45,591 nt of DNA from Lysobacter sp. (GTDB taxonomy: Bacteria; Pseudomonadota; Gammaproteobacteria; Xanthomonadales; Xanthomonadaceae), in contig JASLDW010000040.1 in the NCBI GenBank assembly GCA_030151365.1, positions 1-45,591 on the forward strand. The letters are read 5' to 3'. The notes under the pieces are model-generated. The model was given only the letters and a program-made list of their open reading frames with translations. It was not told the DNA's origin and made no database searches. Shown piece by piece: positions 10,465 to 17,897 of the stretch. Numbering within the stretch: position 1 is the stretch's first letter; each line of letters opens with the position of its first letter. Position numbers and translations under genes: made by a program.

Positions 10465-11658
10465 ATGTCCCTGACCGAACGCTACACCCATACCCTCGAC
10501 GAAATCCGCGACGCCGGACTGTTCAAGAGCGAACGCATCATCGCCAGCCCGCAGTCCGCGGAAATCACCCTGGAGGACAGGCGCACGGTGCTGAACTTCT
10601 GCGCCAACAACTATCTCGGCCTCGCCGACCATCCCGACATCATCCGTGCCGCCAAGGACGCACTCGATACCCACGGCTTCGGCATGGCCTCGGTGCGCTT
10701 CATCTGCGGCACCCAGGACCTGCACAAGCAGCTCGAGAAGACGATCTCCGACTTCTTCGGCACCGAGGACACCATCCTCTACGCCGCCTGCTTCGACGCC
10801 AACGGCGGCCTGTTCGAACCGCTGCTGGACGAAAACGACGCCATCATCTCCGATGCGCTCAACCACGCCTCGATCATCGACGGCGTGCGCCTGTGCAAGG
10901 CCAAGCGCTATCGCTACGCCAACTGCGACATGGCCGACCTCGAAGCCCAGTTGAAGCAGGCCAAGGCCGACGGTGCGCGCACCATCATGGTCACCACCGA
11001 CGGCGTGTTCTCGATGGACGGCTTCATCGCCCCGCTCGACGAGATCACCGCGCTGGCGCAGAAGTACGGCGCGCTGGTCCATATCGACGAATGCCATGCC
11101 ACCGGCTTCCTCGGCAAGACCGGCCGCGGTTCTGCCGAAGTGAAAGGCGTGATGGACAAGATCGACATCTTCACCGGCACCCTCGGCAAAGCCATGGGCG
11201 GCGCACTCGGTGGTTTCACCACCGCGAAGAAGGAAGTGATCGAACTGTTGCGCCAGCGTTCGCGTCCCTACCTGTTCTCGAACTCGTTGCCGCCGCACGT
11301 CGCCGCCGCCGGCACCAAGGCCTTCGAGATGCTGTCGTCGGCCGGCGAACTGCGCGAGCGCCTCGCCGCCAACACCGCGTATTTCCGCGAACAGATGGCC
11401 GCGCGCGGCTTCGACATCAAGCCCGGCGTGCATCCGATCTCACCGGTCATGCTCTACGACGCACCGTTGGCGCAGAAATTCGCGTCACGCCTGCTCGAAG
11501 AAGGCATCTACGCGATCGGTTTCTTCTTCCCGGTGGTGCCGAAGGGGCAAGCGCGCATCCGCACGCAGATGAGTGCGGCGCATACCCGCGAGCATCTCGA
11601 TCGCGCGATCGACGCTTTCACGCGCATCGGCCGCGAGTTGGGCGTGATCGCGCACTGA
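10465..11658 (+). CDS. kbl: Glycine C-acetyltransferase (2-amino-3-ketobutyrate CoA ligase)
   Basis: This PLP enzyme splits 2-amino-3-ketobutyrate with CoA into glycine and acetyl-CoA, the second step of threonine breakdown after Tdh. The 397 residues match the family length. The PLP lysine is K242 in GTLGKAMGG, and the family segments NNYLGLADHP, DECHATGFLG and PYLFSNSLPP are present. It is in an operon with tdh (31 bases apart). The stop is followed within ten bases by a long hairpin without a T run, described as a separate entry. Confidence 0.97.
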   Translation: MSLTERYTHTLDEIRDAGLFKSERIIASPQSAEITLEDRRTVLNFCANNYLGLADHPDIIRAAKDALDTHGFGMASVRFICGTQDLHKQLEKTISDFFGTEDTILYAACFDANGGLFEPLLDENDAIISDALNHASIIDGVRLCKAKRYRYANCDMADLEAQLKQAKADGARTIMVTTDGVFSMDGFIAPLDEITALAQKYGALVHIDECHATGFLGKTGRGSAEVKGVMDKIDIFTGTLGKAMGGALGGFTTAKKEVIELLRQRSRPYLFSNSLPPHVAAAGTKAFEMLSSAGELRERLAANTAYFREQMAARGFDIKPGVHPISPVMLYDAPLAQKFASRLLEEGIYAIGFFFPVVPKGQARIRTQMSAAHTREHLDRAIDAFTRIGRELGVIAH

Positions 11659-11660
11659 GC

Positions 11661-11716
11661 GCGCGCGTTGTTGCTTCACGGAGATTTGAAAAGCAACAAC
11701 TCGCGCGGCTGTTGCT
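11661..11716. other. Two overlapping, mutually exclusive hairpins behind kbl
   Basis: GTTGTTGCTT (11667-11676) is complementary to AAGCAACAAC (11691-11700); beyond one mismatch the pairing continues for five more bases (GCGCG/CGCGC). The second arm can instead pair downstream: AGCAACA (11692-11698) with TGTTGCT (11710-11716). No T run follows, so this is not a standard terminator. It could protect the tdh-kbl transcript end or be a remnant of a small repeat. Confidence 0.55.
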
Positions 11717-11780
11717 CTTGACTCACACCACCTGAAAGCATCCACCGGCGGCGCCTATGCGGTTCGTCTGTAGCGCCGAC

Positions 11781-11832
11781 CGTACGCAGCATGGATGCCG
11801 CGTACGAGCCTACATGGATGTATTCACGGCGT
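11781..11832 (-). repeat. Dispersed two-hairpin repeat, copy A
   Basis: Read on the minus strand: conserved CGCCGTGAAT, a short hairpin TACAT-CC-ATGTA, GGCTC, then a long hairpin built around CATCCATG. The long arms are CGTACGC and GCGTACG plus GCAT/ATGC, with one G-U pair on this strand. It lies about 50 bases downstream of the pseudouridine synthase stop, in the convergent gap with kbl. It matches copies at 30047 and 45115 in the conserved parts but has different, still complementary, arm sequences. Confidence 0.8.
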
Positions 11833-11880
11833 GTCGGCGGCTGCAGACAACCGCGATAGGCGCTCAGCCGGGCGATGCTT

Positions 11881-12603
11881 TTACTTAACCACCGCATCGA
11901 TCTCATCAGCGCTCAACTCGCGCCACTGCCCTTTCGGCAACTCGCCGAGTTGCAGCGGACCGATCGCGACGCGGATCAGTCTCAGCACGCCGATGTCGAG
12001 TGCAGCCAGGATGCGGCGGATCTGGCGATTGCGCCCTTCGTCCAGCACGACCTCCAGCCACGCCGTCTTGCCGCCGCTGCGCAGCAGCGATACCGACTTC
12101 GTCGACAGCAGCATCCCGTCCGATTCGATCCCGTCGGCCATCATCGCCAGATGTTCAGATGAGGGAACACGATCGACCTGCACGTGATACGTCTTGTCGG
12201 GACCGCGCTCGGGATCGCTGATCGCGCTCGCCCACACCGGGTCGCTGGCGAACAGCAGCAGGCCTTCGCTGGCCTTGTCGAGGCGCCCGACCGGTGCGAT
12301 CCAGCCGAGATCCGCGCCATCGAAGCATCGGTAGACCGTGTCGCGCCCACGCTCGTCGCGCGCGGTCGTCACCAGTCCGCGTGGCTTGTTGAGCATGAAA
12401 CAGCGGCGCGCGCGCCCCGCTGCATCGACCCCGTCGATTTCGATGCCCGCTTCATCGATGCGCGTGGGACGTTCGGGATCGCGGACGGTCTTTCCAAGCA
12501 CGCGGACGCGCCCTTCGCGAATCCAGCGTTCCGCCTCGCTGCGCGAACACAGGCCGCGCTTCGACAGGACGCGCGCCAACCCATGGCGCGGGCCCGCAGA
12601 CAC
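11881..12603 (-). CDS. Pseudouridine synthase of the RsuA/RluB/RluE/RluF family
   Basis: The 240-residue protein has an N-terminal S4 RNA-binding domain (ARVLSKRGLCSRSEAERWI) and a pseudouridine synthase domain with the catalytic motif GRLDKASEGLLLF (Asp nucleophile) and the family segments MLNKPRGLV and GRNRQIRR. It modifies a uridine in rRNA; which site (RsuA-, RluB-, RluE- or RluF-like) cannot be decided here. It starts with GTG two bases after the stop of the upstream secreted-protein gene, so the two are probably translated from one message. Copy A of the dispersed repeat lies just downstream. Confidence 0.9.
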   Translation of the reverse strand: MSAGPRHGLARVLSKRGLCSRSEAERWIREGRVRVLGKTVRDPERPTRIDEAGIEIDGVDAAGRARRCFMLNKPRGLVTTARDERGRDTVYRCFDGADLGWIAPVGRLDKASEGLLLFASDPVWASAISDPERGPDKTYHVQVDRVPSSEHLAMMADGIESDGMLLSTKSVSLLRSGGKTAWLEVVLDEGRNRQIRRILAALDIGVLRLIRVAIGPLQLGELPKGQWRELSADEIDAVVK

Positions 12604-12605
12604 GA

Positions 12606-13148
12606 TCAGGGCTTCTTGACAGGTGCCGGCTGCGGATTGCCGGCCGGGTTCGCCGGCGCCTGGTCATTGGCGGGCGTCGCGGCGGCAGGTGCGGCCGGTT
12701 GCGGCGCTCCCTTGGCCACGCGCAGCCCCTTGGCCTTCATCCACGCTTCGAACTCGGTGGCCGTCATGCCCTTCTGCATGTTGAATCGCCACGGCGTGTT
12801 GTCCCACTGCGACTGTGGCTTGTATGCCGCCGGGTCGTTGGGATTCGCCGGCGACGGCGACGGCAAGGTCGAAGCGATCCTGCGGCAGGTTTCCACGCGC
12901 AGGCGCAACACCACCATGTCGGCGGACATCGCCTGGTCGTAGGCTTGCGCAAGCACCCCGGACGGCGATCCCAACTGCGCGGTGATGATCGGCCGCAGTT
13001 CCGCGGCAACCGGAGCCAAGGCATCGCTGCCCGAAGGCATCGATTGCGGTACGTCCGTGCAATTCATCTGCTGTGCCGACGCGTCCACCGTTGCCAATGC
13101 ACCGCACGCGAATAGGAACGCTGTCGAGGCATAGCGTGCGAATGTCAT
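12606..13148 (-). CDS. Secreted protein of unknown function
   Basis: The 180 residues begin with a signal peptide (MTFARYASTAFLFACGALATVDASAQ, cleavage likely after ASA). The mature part has a helical middle with two cysteines (NCTDVP and ETCRRI), which could form a disulfide in the periplasm, then a segment WRFNMQKGMTATEFEAWMKAKG, and a low-complexity Ala/Pro-rich tail ending in Lys-Lys-Pro. I recognise no domain. The start is set by a GGAGA ribosome binding site nine bases upstream. It precedes the pseudouridine synthase gene with a two-base gap, but no functional link is obvious. Confidence 0.75.
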   Translation of the reverse strand: MTFARYASTAFLFACGALATVDASAQQMNCTDVPQSMPSGSDALAPVAAELRPIITAQLGSPSGVLAQAYDQAMSADMVVLRLRVETCRRIASTLPSPSPANPNDPAAYKPQSQWDNTPWRFNMQKGMTATEFEAWMKAKGLRVAKGAPQPAAPAAATPANDQAPANPAGNPQPAPVKKP

Positions 13149-13198
13149 GCAACGGATCTCCGGTGAGTTGGTGCCTGAAGTGTACCTGTGCACGCCAG

Positions 13199-13229
13199 AA
13201 AAACGAAACCCGGCCGAAGCCGGGTTTCG
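13199..13229 (-). terminator. Intrinsic terminator behind the OmpA-family gene
   Basis: An eleven-base-pair stem with a TTCG tetraloop (CGAAACCCGGC / GCCGGGTTTCG) is followed on the minus strand by TTTTT. It stops the porin transcript before the secreted-protein gene. Confidence 0.9.
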
Positions 13230-13256
13230 CGTATTGCATGAAACGAACTGTCGCGA

Positions 13257-14471
13257 TTAGTGCTGAACGTTCAGCTCGGTGCGACGGTTGGTTTCGTTCT
13301 TGCACTCCGGCTTGGTCTGCGCGGTCTGGACCAGCGGACGGCTCTCGCCGTAACCGACCGGACCGACCAGGCGACCGGCGTCGACGCCGTGCGAGGTCAG
13401 GTAGTCGAACACCACGCGAGCGCGGCGCTCCGACAGGGCCTGGTTGTAGGCATCGGCGCCGCAGAGGTCGGTGTGACCGGCGACTTCGACGCGGATGGCC
13501 GGGTTGGCCTGCAGGACCGAGATGGCCTGATCCAGCGTTTCGGTCGAACCGGCGACCAGGCCGGCGTTGGCCAGCTTGCCCTTCCAGTTGCGCTTCGGAT
13601 AGTCGAAGTTGAAGTTGACACCCTTCAGGTCGATGGCGACCGGCTTCGGGCAACCGTCCGGACCGACGATTTCGCCAGCCTTGGTATCCGGGCACTTGTC
13701 GTCGCAATCGTTGACGCCGTCACCGTCGCTGTCCTTGTCGGCGCAGGTCGGGGCGGCCGGCGGAGCCGGCGGCGGGGCCACGACCGGAGCAACCTTGTCC
13801 GGACCCAGGGCGACGGTCAGGCCGACCGAAGCGAGGAGGTCAACGAACTGGCTGTGCTGCGGCTGAGCCAGCGCCTGGTACTTGCTGTCCGGCGTGACGA
13901 CTGCGGCGCCCGCCTTGTGCGGAGCCTGAACCTTGTCGAAGTCGGCGCGCGCGCCGATTTCGGTACGCAGGTTCACGCGACCGAAGTCGAACTGCAGACC
14001 GGCGCCGAGTTCACCGGCGACGTTGTTGTCCTTGTGGACGGCCGGGCACTTCGACTGGACGGCGATGTTGGTGCCCGGGACCAGACCCGAACCGCAAGCA
14101 CCGGCGAACTGCTGCTCGTGGCGCTGCAGGCCGATGCCCGCCTTCAGGTACGGCCACCACTTGCTGTCGGCGTTACGGAAGTGGTAACGGGCGGCAACGG
14201 TCGCGCCATACTGGGTCCACCACAGATTCGGATTCATCTTGAGATCCGGATTCTGGTAGTTCAGTTCGAGGTCGGTGGACCAGTTCGGGGTCCAGAACTT
14301 GCCGAAGCCCAACATGCCGAAGATCGCATCCTGGGTGTCGCGGTTCTTGTCCTGGAAGTTCACACCGGTAGCGGCAGAGACATACCAGCGGTCGTCAAAC
14401 TGCTGGGCAGACGCGCCCTGCGCAACGCCCAGGCCGCACAGCAACGCGGCACAGAGGAGTTTCTTGTTCAT
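13257..14471 (-). CDS. OmpA-family outer membrane protein
   Basis: The 404-residue protein has a signal peptide (MNKKLLCAALLCGLGVAQ, cleavage after ASA at residue 22). An OmpA-type eight-stranded barrel (about 23-235) follows. A Pro/Ala hinge then leads to a thrombospondin-type-3, calcium-binding stretch (DKDSDGDGVNDCDDKC, about residue 245), and a C-terminal OmpA domain that binds peptidoglycan (VAGHTDLCGADAYN, LSERRARVV, NRRTEL). It anchors the outer membrane to the wall. AAGGAG precedes the ATG. It is monocistronic, with a strong terminator behind it and a long AT-richer region in front, as expected for an abundant porin. Confidence 0.93.
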   Translation of the reverse strand: MNKKLLCAALLCGLGVAQGASAQQFDDRWYVSAATGVNFQDKNRDTQDAIFGMLGFGKFWTPNWSTDLELNYQNPDLKMNPNLWWTQYGATVAARYHFRNADSKWWPYLKAGIGLQRHEQQFAGACGSGLVPGTNIAVQSKCPAVHKDNNVAGELGAGLQFDFGRVNLRTEIGARADFDKVQAPHKAGAAVVTPDSKYQALAQPQHSQFVDLLASVGLTVALGPDKVAPVVAPPPAPPAAPTCADKDSDGDGVNDCDDKCPDTKAGEIVGPDGCPKPVAIDLKGVNFNFDYPKRNWKGKLANAGLVAGSTETLDQAISVLQANPAIRVEVAGHTDLCGADAYNQALSERRARVVFDYLTSHGVDAGRLVGPVGYGESRPLVQTAQTKPECKNETNRRTELNVQH

Positions 14472-15035
14472 TTGAGCTCCTTGATCATCGAAATTGAACA
14501 ACTTGGTTACACGAATACGATTTGCAGCAAACGATCACGATACGAAACCGTTTGACTTACCTCGGCGACTCTATGAACCGCCCGGTGAAGACGGCGTTAA
14601 CGCTACCATAACGCTTCGGCTCTTGACGAGCATAACTGAACAGCAGATTCAGCAGCCAGCAAAGAATGGCCCAGTGTGGGCCGATGCGCAAGGCAAAAGC
14701 GGCGCCCGTCACAATTATCGCCCTGCAACCCGATGAACGGCCAGTCGAATGGGGATCGCTTGCCGTCGCGGCACGTACTTAGCACAAATTCCGCCGGAAA
14801 TCCCCATTCATGATTCAGCCGGGATTCGGGATCGCGCCCCTAAGGTGCCCCGACCTCGCGGCAGCCCCCTGATTGATCAGGAACCTGAATGGCGCCGCAG
14901 CCGATCGCACTGTCTGCAGTCGGCATCCGGGCACCAGGTGATCGATGGACACCGCCGCCCTCCCCGAAACGCCATGCCGGAAATCCCGAGCCCGACGGCT
15001 CATGGCGACCGGCGCAACGAATAAAGGAGTCGACG
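14472..15035. other. Intergenic region between the divergent ompA-like and cell wall hydrolase genes
   Basis: I see no convincing gene in these 564 bases. The ompA-proximal part (to about 14800) is clearly richer in AT than the surroundings and must hold the porin promoter; I could not choose one -35/-10 pair with confidence. A ten-base inverted repeat (GAATGGGGAT at 14747 and ATCCCCATTC at 14800, 43 bases apart) is near chance level. The region ends with AAAGGAG, the binding site of the hydrolase gene. Confidence 0.5.
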
Positions 15036-15500
15036 ATGAAACTGGCATGGTTGTTGTGGATGGCTTCGGTGTTGCCGCCGCAGGCATCGGATTCGCTCTG
15101 CCTGAGCACGACGCTGTATCTGGAAGCGCGCGACCAGCCCTTGCTGGGCCAGCAGGCCGTGGCGGAGGTCGCCCTGCGCCGCAAGGACACCGGCCTGTGG
15201 GGCGACTCGGTCTGTTCGGTGGTCACCGCCCGCAAGCAGTTCGCACCGACCCTGGTGTCACCCTCGACCGATCTCGACAACACCGAAGCCTGGTCGCGCG
15301 CGGTCACGGTCGCACTTGACGCCGAACGCAACTGGGCATTGCCGCGGGGCCAACGCCGTGAAGTGGTGCCGGGCGCGACGCATTTCGCCGCACTCGACAT
15401 CGCCCAGCCCAGCTGGCGCACCGGCTACCAGGTGCGCACGATCGGCGACCACACCTTCTTCGACCTGATGGGGACGCAGCGCCCACCCTATCGCGATTGA
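15036..15500 (+). CDS. Secreted cell wall hydrolase, SleB-like (Hydrolase_2)
   Basis: The 154-residue protein has a short signal peptide (MKLAWLLWMASVLPPQAS) followed by a compact SleB-type hydrolase domain: CLSTTLYLEARDQPLLGQQAVAEVAL contains the catalytic Glu of the family motif YxEAR, and VCSVVTARKQFAPTL corresponds to the usual C-x-V-V…Q-F segment. SleB-type enzymes are lytic transglycosylases or amidases acting on peptidoglycan. It lacks an extra wall-binding domain. AAAGGAG fixes the start; longer upstream frames are not supported. The glutathione transferase gene follows after 55 bases. Confidence 0.82.
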   Translation: MKLAWLLWMASVLPPQASDSLCLSTTLYLEARDQPLLGQQAVAEVALRRKDTGLWGDSVCSVVTARKQFAPTLVSPSTDLDNTEAWSRAVTVALDAERNWALPRGQRREVVPGATHFAALDIAQPSWRTGYQVRTIGDHTFFDLMGTQRPPYRD

Positions 15501-15555
15501 CGCCATCGCTGGCGATCACAGGCGACAATGGGCGATCCCCGAAGGAACCACGCCC

Positions 15556-16188
15556 ATGATCAAGCTCTACAGCAAGCCCGGCGCCTGCTCCACCGCCGAC
15601 CACATCGCACTGAACTGGGCGGGCATTCCGTACGAAGCGAAGATCGTGACGGCATCGCAGATGAAGGAACCCGATTTCCTCGCGCTGAACCCGGCCGGAT
15701 CGGTGCCGGTGCTGGTGGATGGCGGTTTCGTGCTGACGCAGAACGCGGCGATCATGGGCTACATCGCCGACAGCGCGCCCGCCGCCGGACTCACCGGCGA
15801 TGGTTCCAAGCAGCAGCGTGCCGACGCCATGCGCTGGCTGGCTTATGTGAACTCGGACGTGCATCCGGCGTTCAAGCCGATCTTCAATCCGAGCGCGTAT
15901 TACCCGGATGCCGCGCAAGCCGATGCAGTGAAGAATGCCGCGCGCGCAAACGTGGGGAAGATTTACCAATTCGCGGAAAAGCAATTGAGTGGCCGCGACT
16001 GGCTGGCCGGATTCCGCAGCGTCGCCGATCCCTATCTCTACGTCACGCTGCGCTGGGCCGTGGCCGTGCACGTCGACATGGCGGCATTCTCCAACCTCCT
16101 GGCCTTCATGCGCCGCATGGAAGCGGACCCCGGCGTGCAGCAGGCACTCGCGGCCGAACATCTGAAGCCGATGGCACCTGCAGCCTGA
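15556..16188 (+). CDS. Glutathione S-transferase, beta-class-like
   Basis: The 210-residue protein has an N-terminal thioredoxin fold (MIKLYSKPGACSTADHIAL) with Cys11 in the position of the beta-class Cys10, the cis-Pro of GSVPVLV and the glutathione-binding LTQNAAIMGYI. The C-terminal helical domain contains the capping motif WLAGFRSVADPYLYV. It probably conjugates glutathione to electrophiles or reduces mixed disulfides; the substrate is unknown. AAGGAA lies upstream of the ATG. RNase T follows after 15 bases. Confidence 0.92.
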   Translation: MIKLYSKPGACSTADHIALNWAGIPYEAKIVTASQMKEPDFLALNPAGSVPVLVDGGFVLTQNAAIMGYIADSAPAAGLTGDGSKQQRADAMRWLAYVNSDVHPAFKPIFNPSAYYPDAAQADAVKNAARANVGKIYQFAEKQLSGRDWLAGFRSVADPYLYVTLRWAVAVHVDMAAFSNLLAFMRRMEADPGVQQALAAEHLKPMAPAA

Positions 16189-16203
16189 CCGGTAAAATGC
16201 GTC

Positions 16204-16878
16204 ATGGTTGATCCGATCCGCCCCACCCTCGCCACGCGCTTCCGCGGTTTCCTTCCAGTCGTCGTCGATGTCGAAACCGGCGGTTTCGACTGGAATCGCC
16301 ACGCATTGCTGGAAATCGCCGCCGTGCCGATCGATCTCGACGAACACGGCAAGATGGTGTGCGGCGAGACCATCAGCGCACACTTGGAACCCGCACCGGG
16401 CACGCTGATCGATCCGAAGTCGCTGGAAGTCACCGGCATCAAGCTCGATCACCCGTTCCGCTTCGCCAAGCCGGAACGCGAAGCGCTCGACCACGTGTTC
16501 GCCGGTGTGCGCGCCGCGGTGAAGAAGCATGGTTGCCAGCGCGCCATCCTGGTCGGGCACAACGCGCACTTCGACCTCAACTTCGTCAATGCCGCGGTCG
16601 CGCGTGTCGGCCACAAGCGCAATCCCTTCCATCCCTTCAGCGTGTTCGACACCGTGACGATGGCCGGACTCGCCTACGGGCAAACGGTGCTGGCGCGCGC
16701 GGTGCATGCCGCCGGCATCGAATGGAATGGCGCCGAAGCGCACTCCGCCGTCTACGATGCGGAGAAAACCGCCGCGCTGTTCTGCACGATCGCCAATGCG
16801 TGGCCGATGCTGACTCCGCCGAAACCGGAATTGCCGCCGGAGCAGCCGTCGTTGCTCAGCGCTGGCGACGCAACCTGA
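16204..16878 (+). CDS. rnt: Ribonuclease T
   Basis: RNase T trims the 3' ends of tRNA and 5S/23S rRNA. The 224 residues carry the DEDDh exonuclease motifs: Exo I VVVDVETGGFD, Exo II LVGHNAHFDLNF and Exo III AHSAVYDAEKTA. Length is close to the usual 200-225. A TAAAAT box ends only five bases before the ATG and no ribosome binding site is visible, so a leaderless transcript starting at the ATG is possible. The 3' end overlaps the convergent small membrane protein gene by 23 bases. Confidence 0.94.
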   Translation: MVDPIRPTLATRFRGFLPVVVDVETGGFDWNRHALLEIAAVPIDLDEHGKMVCGETISAHLEPAPGTLIDPKSLEVTGIKLDHPFRFAKPEREALDHVFAGVRAAVKKHGCQRAILVGHNAHFDLNFVNAAVARVGHKRNPFHPFSVFDTVTMAGLAYGQTVLARAVHAAGIEWNGAEAHSAVYDAEKTAALFCTIANAWPMLTPPKPELPPEQPSLLSAGDAT

Positions 16879-17134
16879 AGGATCGCGCCAGCCCGTACAG
16901 CGCGATCAGCGCCCAGGTGCTTTCGAGCAGGAACACCGAGATGTTGAAGCCGCCAATCAGCGACACCAGGATGGCGAGCGCGCCGACAAGATTGATCAAC
17001 TGATAGACCGGCCCATCGCCGCGCAGGCGGCCGACCTGCAGCAGGAAGAATCCGACCACGATCAGCACCGAGCCGGCAAGCCCGGCGACGTCCCACCAAT
17101 GCAGGGTGAACAAGGCGGAAGAAGAATCGGTCAT
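16856..17134 (-). CDS. Small membrane protein, CBU_0592-like
   Basis: The 92-residue protein has a short polar N-terminus (MTDSSSALFTLHWWD) and three hydrophobic segments: AGLAGSVLIVVGFFLLQVG, VYQLINLVGALAILVSLIG and ISVFLLESTWALIALYGLA. It ends in a basic tail (RSFRLRRQR). It resembles the CBU_0592 family of inner membrane proteins, whose function is unknown. The start overlaps the rlmB stop as ATGA, indicating translational coupling at the end of rnr-rlmB. Its 3' end lies inside the convergent rnt gene. Confidence 0.82.
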   Translation of the reverse strand: MTDSSSALFTLHWWDVAGLAGSVLIVVGFFLLQVGRLRGDGPVYQLINLVGALAILVSLIGGFNISVFLLESTWALIALYGLARSFRLRRQR

Positions 17135-17877
17135 GACACCCTCTGGCGAACGGCTTCGAACAAGGAAATGCCGGCGGCGACGGACACATTGAGGCTTTCC
17201 ATCGCGCCCGGCATGGGGATGCGCACCAGCTGGTCGCAGTGTTCGCGGGTGAGGCGGCGCAAGCCATCGCTTTCCGCGCCGAGCACCAGCGCGACGTTGC
17301 CGCGCAGGTCGATGGAATACAGGGACGTCTCGGTTTCGCCGGCCAGGCCGTAGATCCACACGCCCTGCTGCTGCAGCGACTTGAGGCAGCGCGCGAGATT
17401 GGTCACGCGCACCACCGGCAAACGATCGGCGGCACCCGCGGAGGTCTTGCGCACGGTCGCGGTGATCGATGCCGCCTTGTCGCGCGGAATCACCACCGCG
17501 TGCGCGCCGGCCGCGGCGGCACTGCGCAGGCAGGCGCCGAGATTGTGCGGATCCTGCACCTCGTCGAGGACGAGGATCAGCGCGCGACCGTCGGCGGCTT
17601 CGACGATCTCCTTCAGGTCGTGCTCGTCGTAGGTCTTGGCGGCGGCGTAGCGCGCGATCACGCCCTGGTGGCGCAATCCGCCGGCGACGCCGTCCAGCGC
17701 CTGCGAGGCGACACGTCGCGGCTCGATGCCGAGTCGGCGCGCCTGCGTTTCGATTTCGGCGATGCGCGGATTCTTCGCGCCGGCCTCGATCAGGATTTCA
17801 CGGACGTTGGCCGCATCGTGTTCGATCGCCGAAGCCACGGCATTGATGCCGGCGATCCATTGGGAGTCCTTGGACAT
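17131..17877 (-). CDS. rlmB: 23S rRNA (guanosine-2'-O-)-methyltransferase RlmB
   Basis: RlmB methylates the ribose of G2251 (E. coli numbering) in the peptidyl transferase loop. The 248 residues have an N-terminal substrate-binding domain (MSKDSQWIAGINAVASAIE) and a SPOUT domain with the three motifs: VLDEVQDPHNLGACLRSA, LVLGAESDGLRRLT and the knot IPMPGAMESLNVSVAAGI. The frame is open further upstream inside rnr, but that part is not RlmB-like. It lies 20 bases behind rnr, as in E. coli, and overlaps the next gene by ATGA. Confidence 0.96.
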   Translation of the reverse strand: MSKDSQWIAGINAVASAIEHDAANVREILIEAGAKNPRIAEIETQARRLGIEPRRVASQALDGVAGGLRHQGVIARYAAAKTYDEHDLKEIVEAADGRALILVLDEVQDPHNLGACLRSAAAAGAHAVVIPRDKAASITATVRKTSAGAADRLPVVRVTNLARCLKSLQQQGVWIYGLAGETETSLYSIDLRGNVALVLGAESDGLRRLTREHCDQLVRIPMPGAMESLNVSVAAGISLFEAVRQRVS

Positions 17878-17897
17878 GTGCGAATGCTGGTGAAGTG

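Noticed and set aside
9285..10466. N-terminal extension of the S46 peptidase frame opposite tdh
   Set aside because: The signal peptide and mature start place the true start at 9284; the extension is the antisense of tdh.
14747..14809. Ten-base inverted repeat with 43-base spacing upstream of the cell wall hydrolase
   Set aside because: Given the number of possible positions and spacings in 45 kb, one such match is expected by chance; nothing else supports a function.
14749..15024. Possible 91-residue protein upstream of the cell wall hydrolase
   Set aside because: No ribosome binding site, no family resemblance, composition as expected of noncoding GC-rich DNA.
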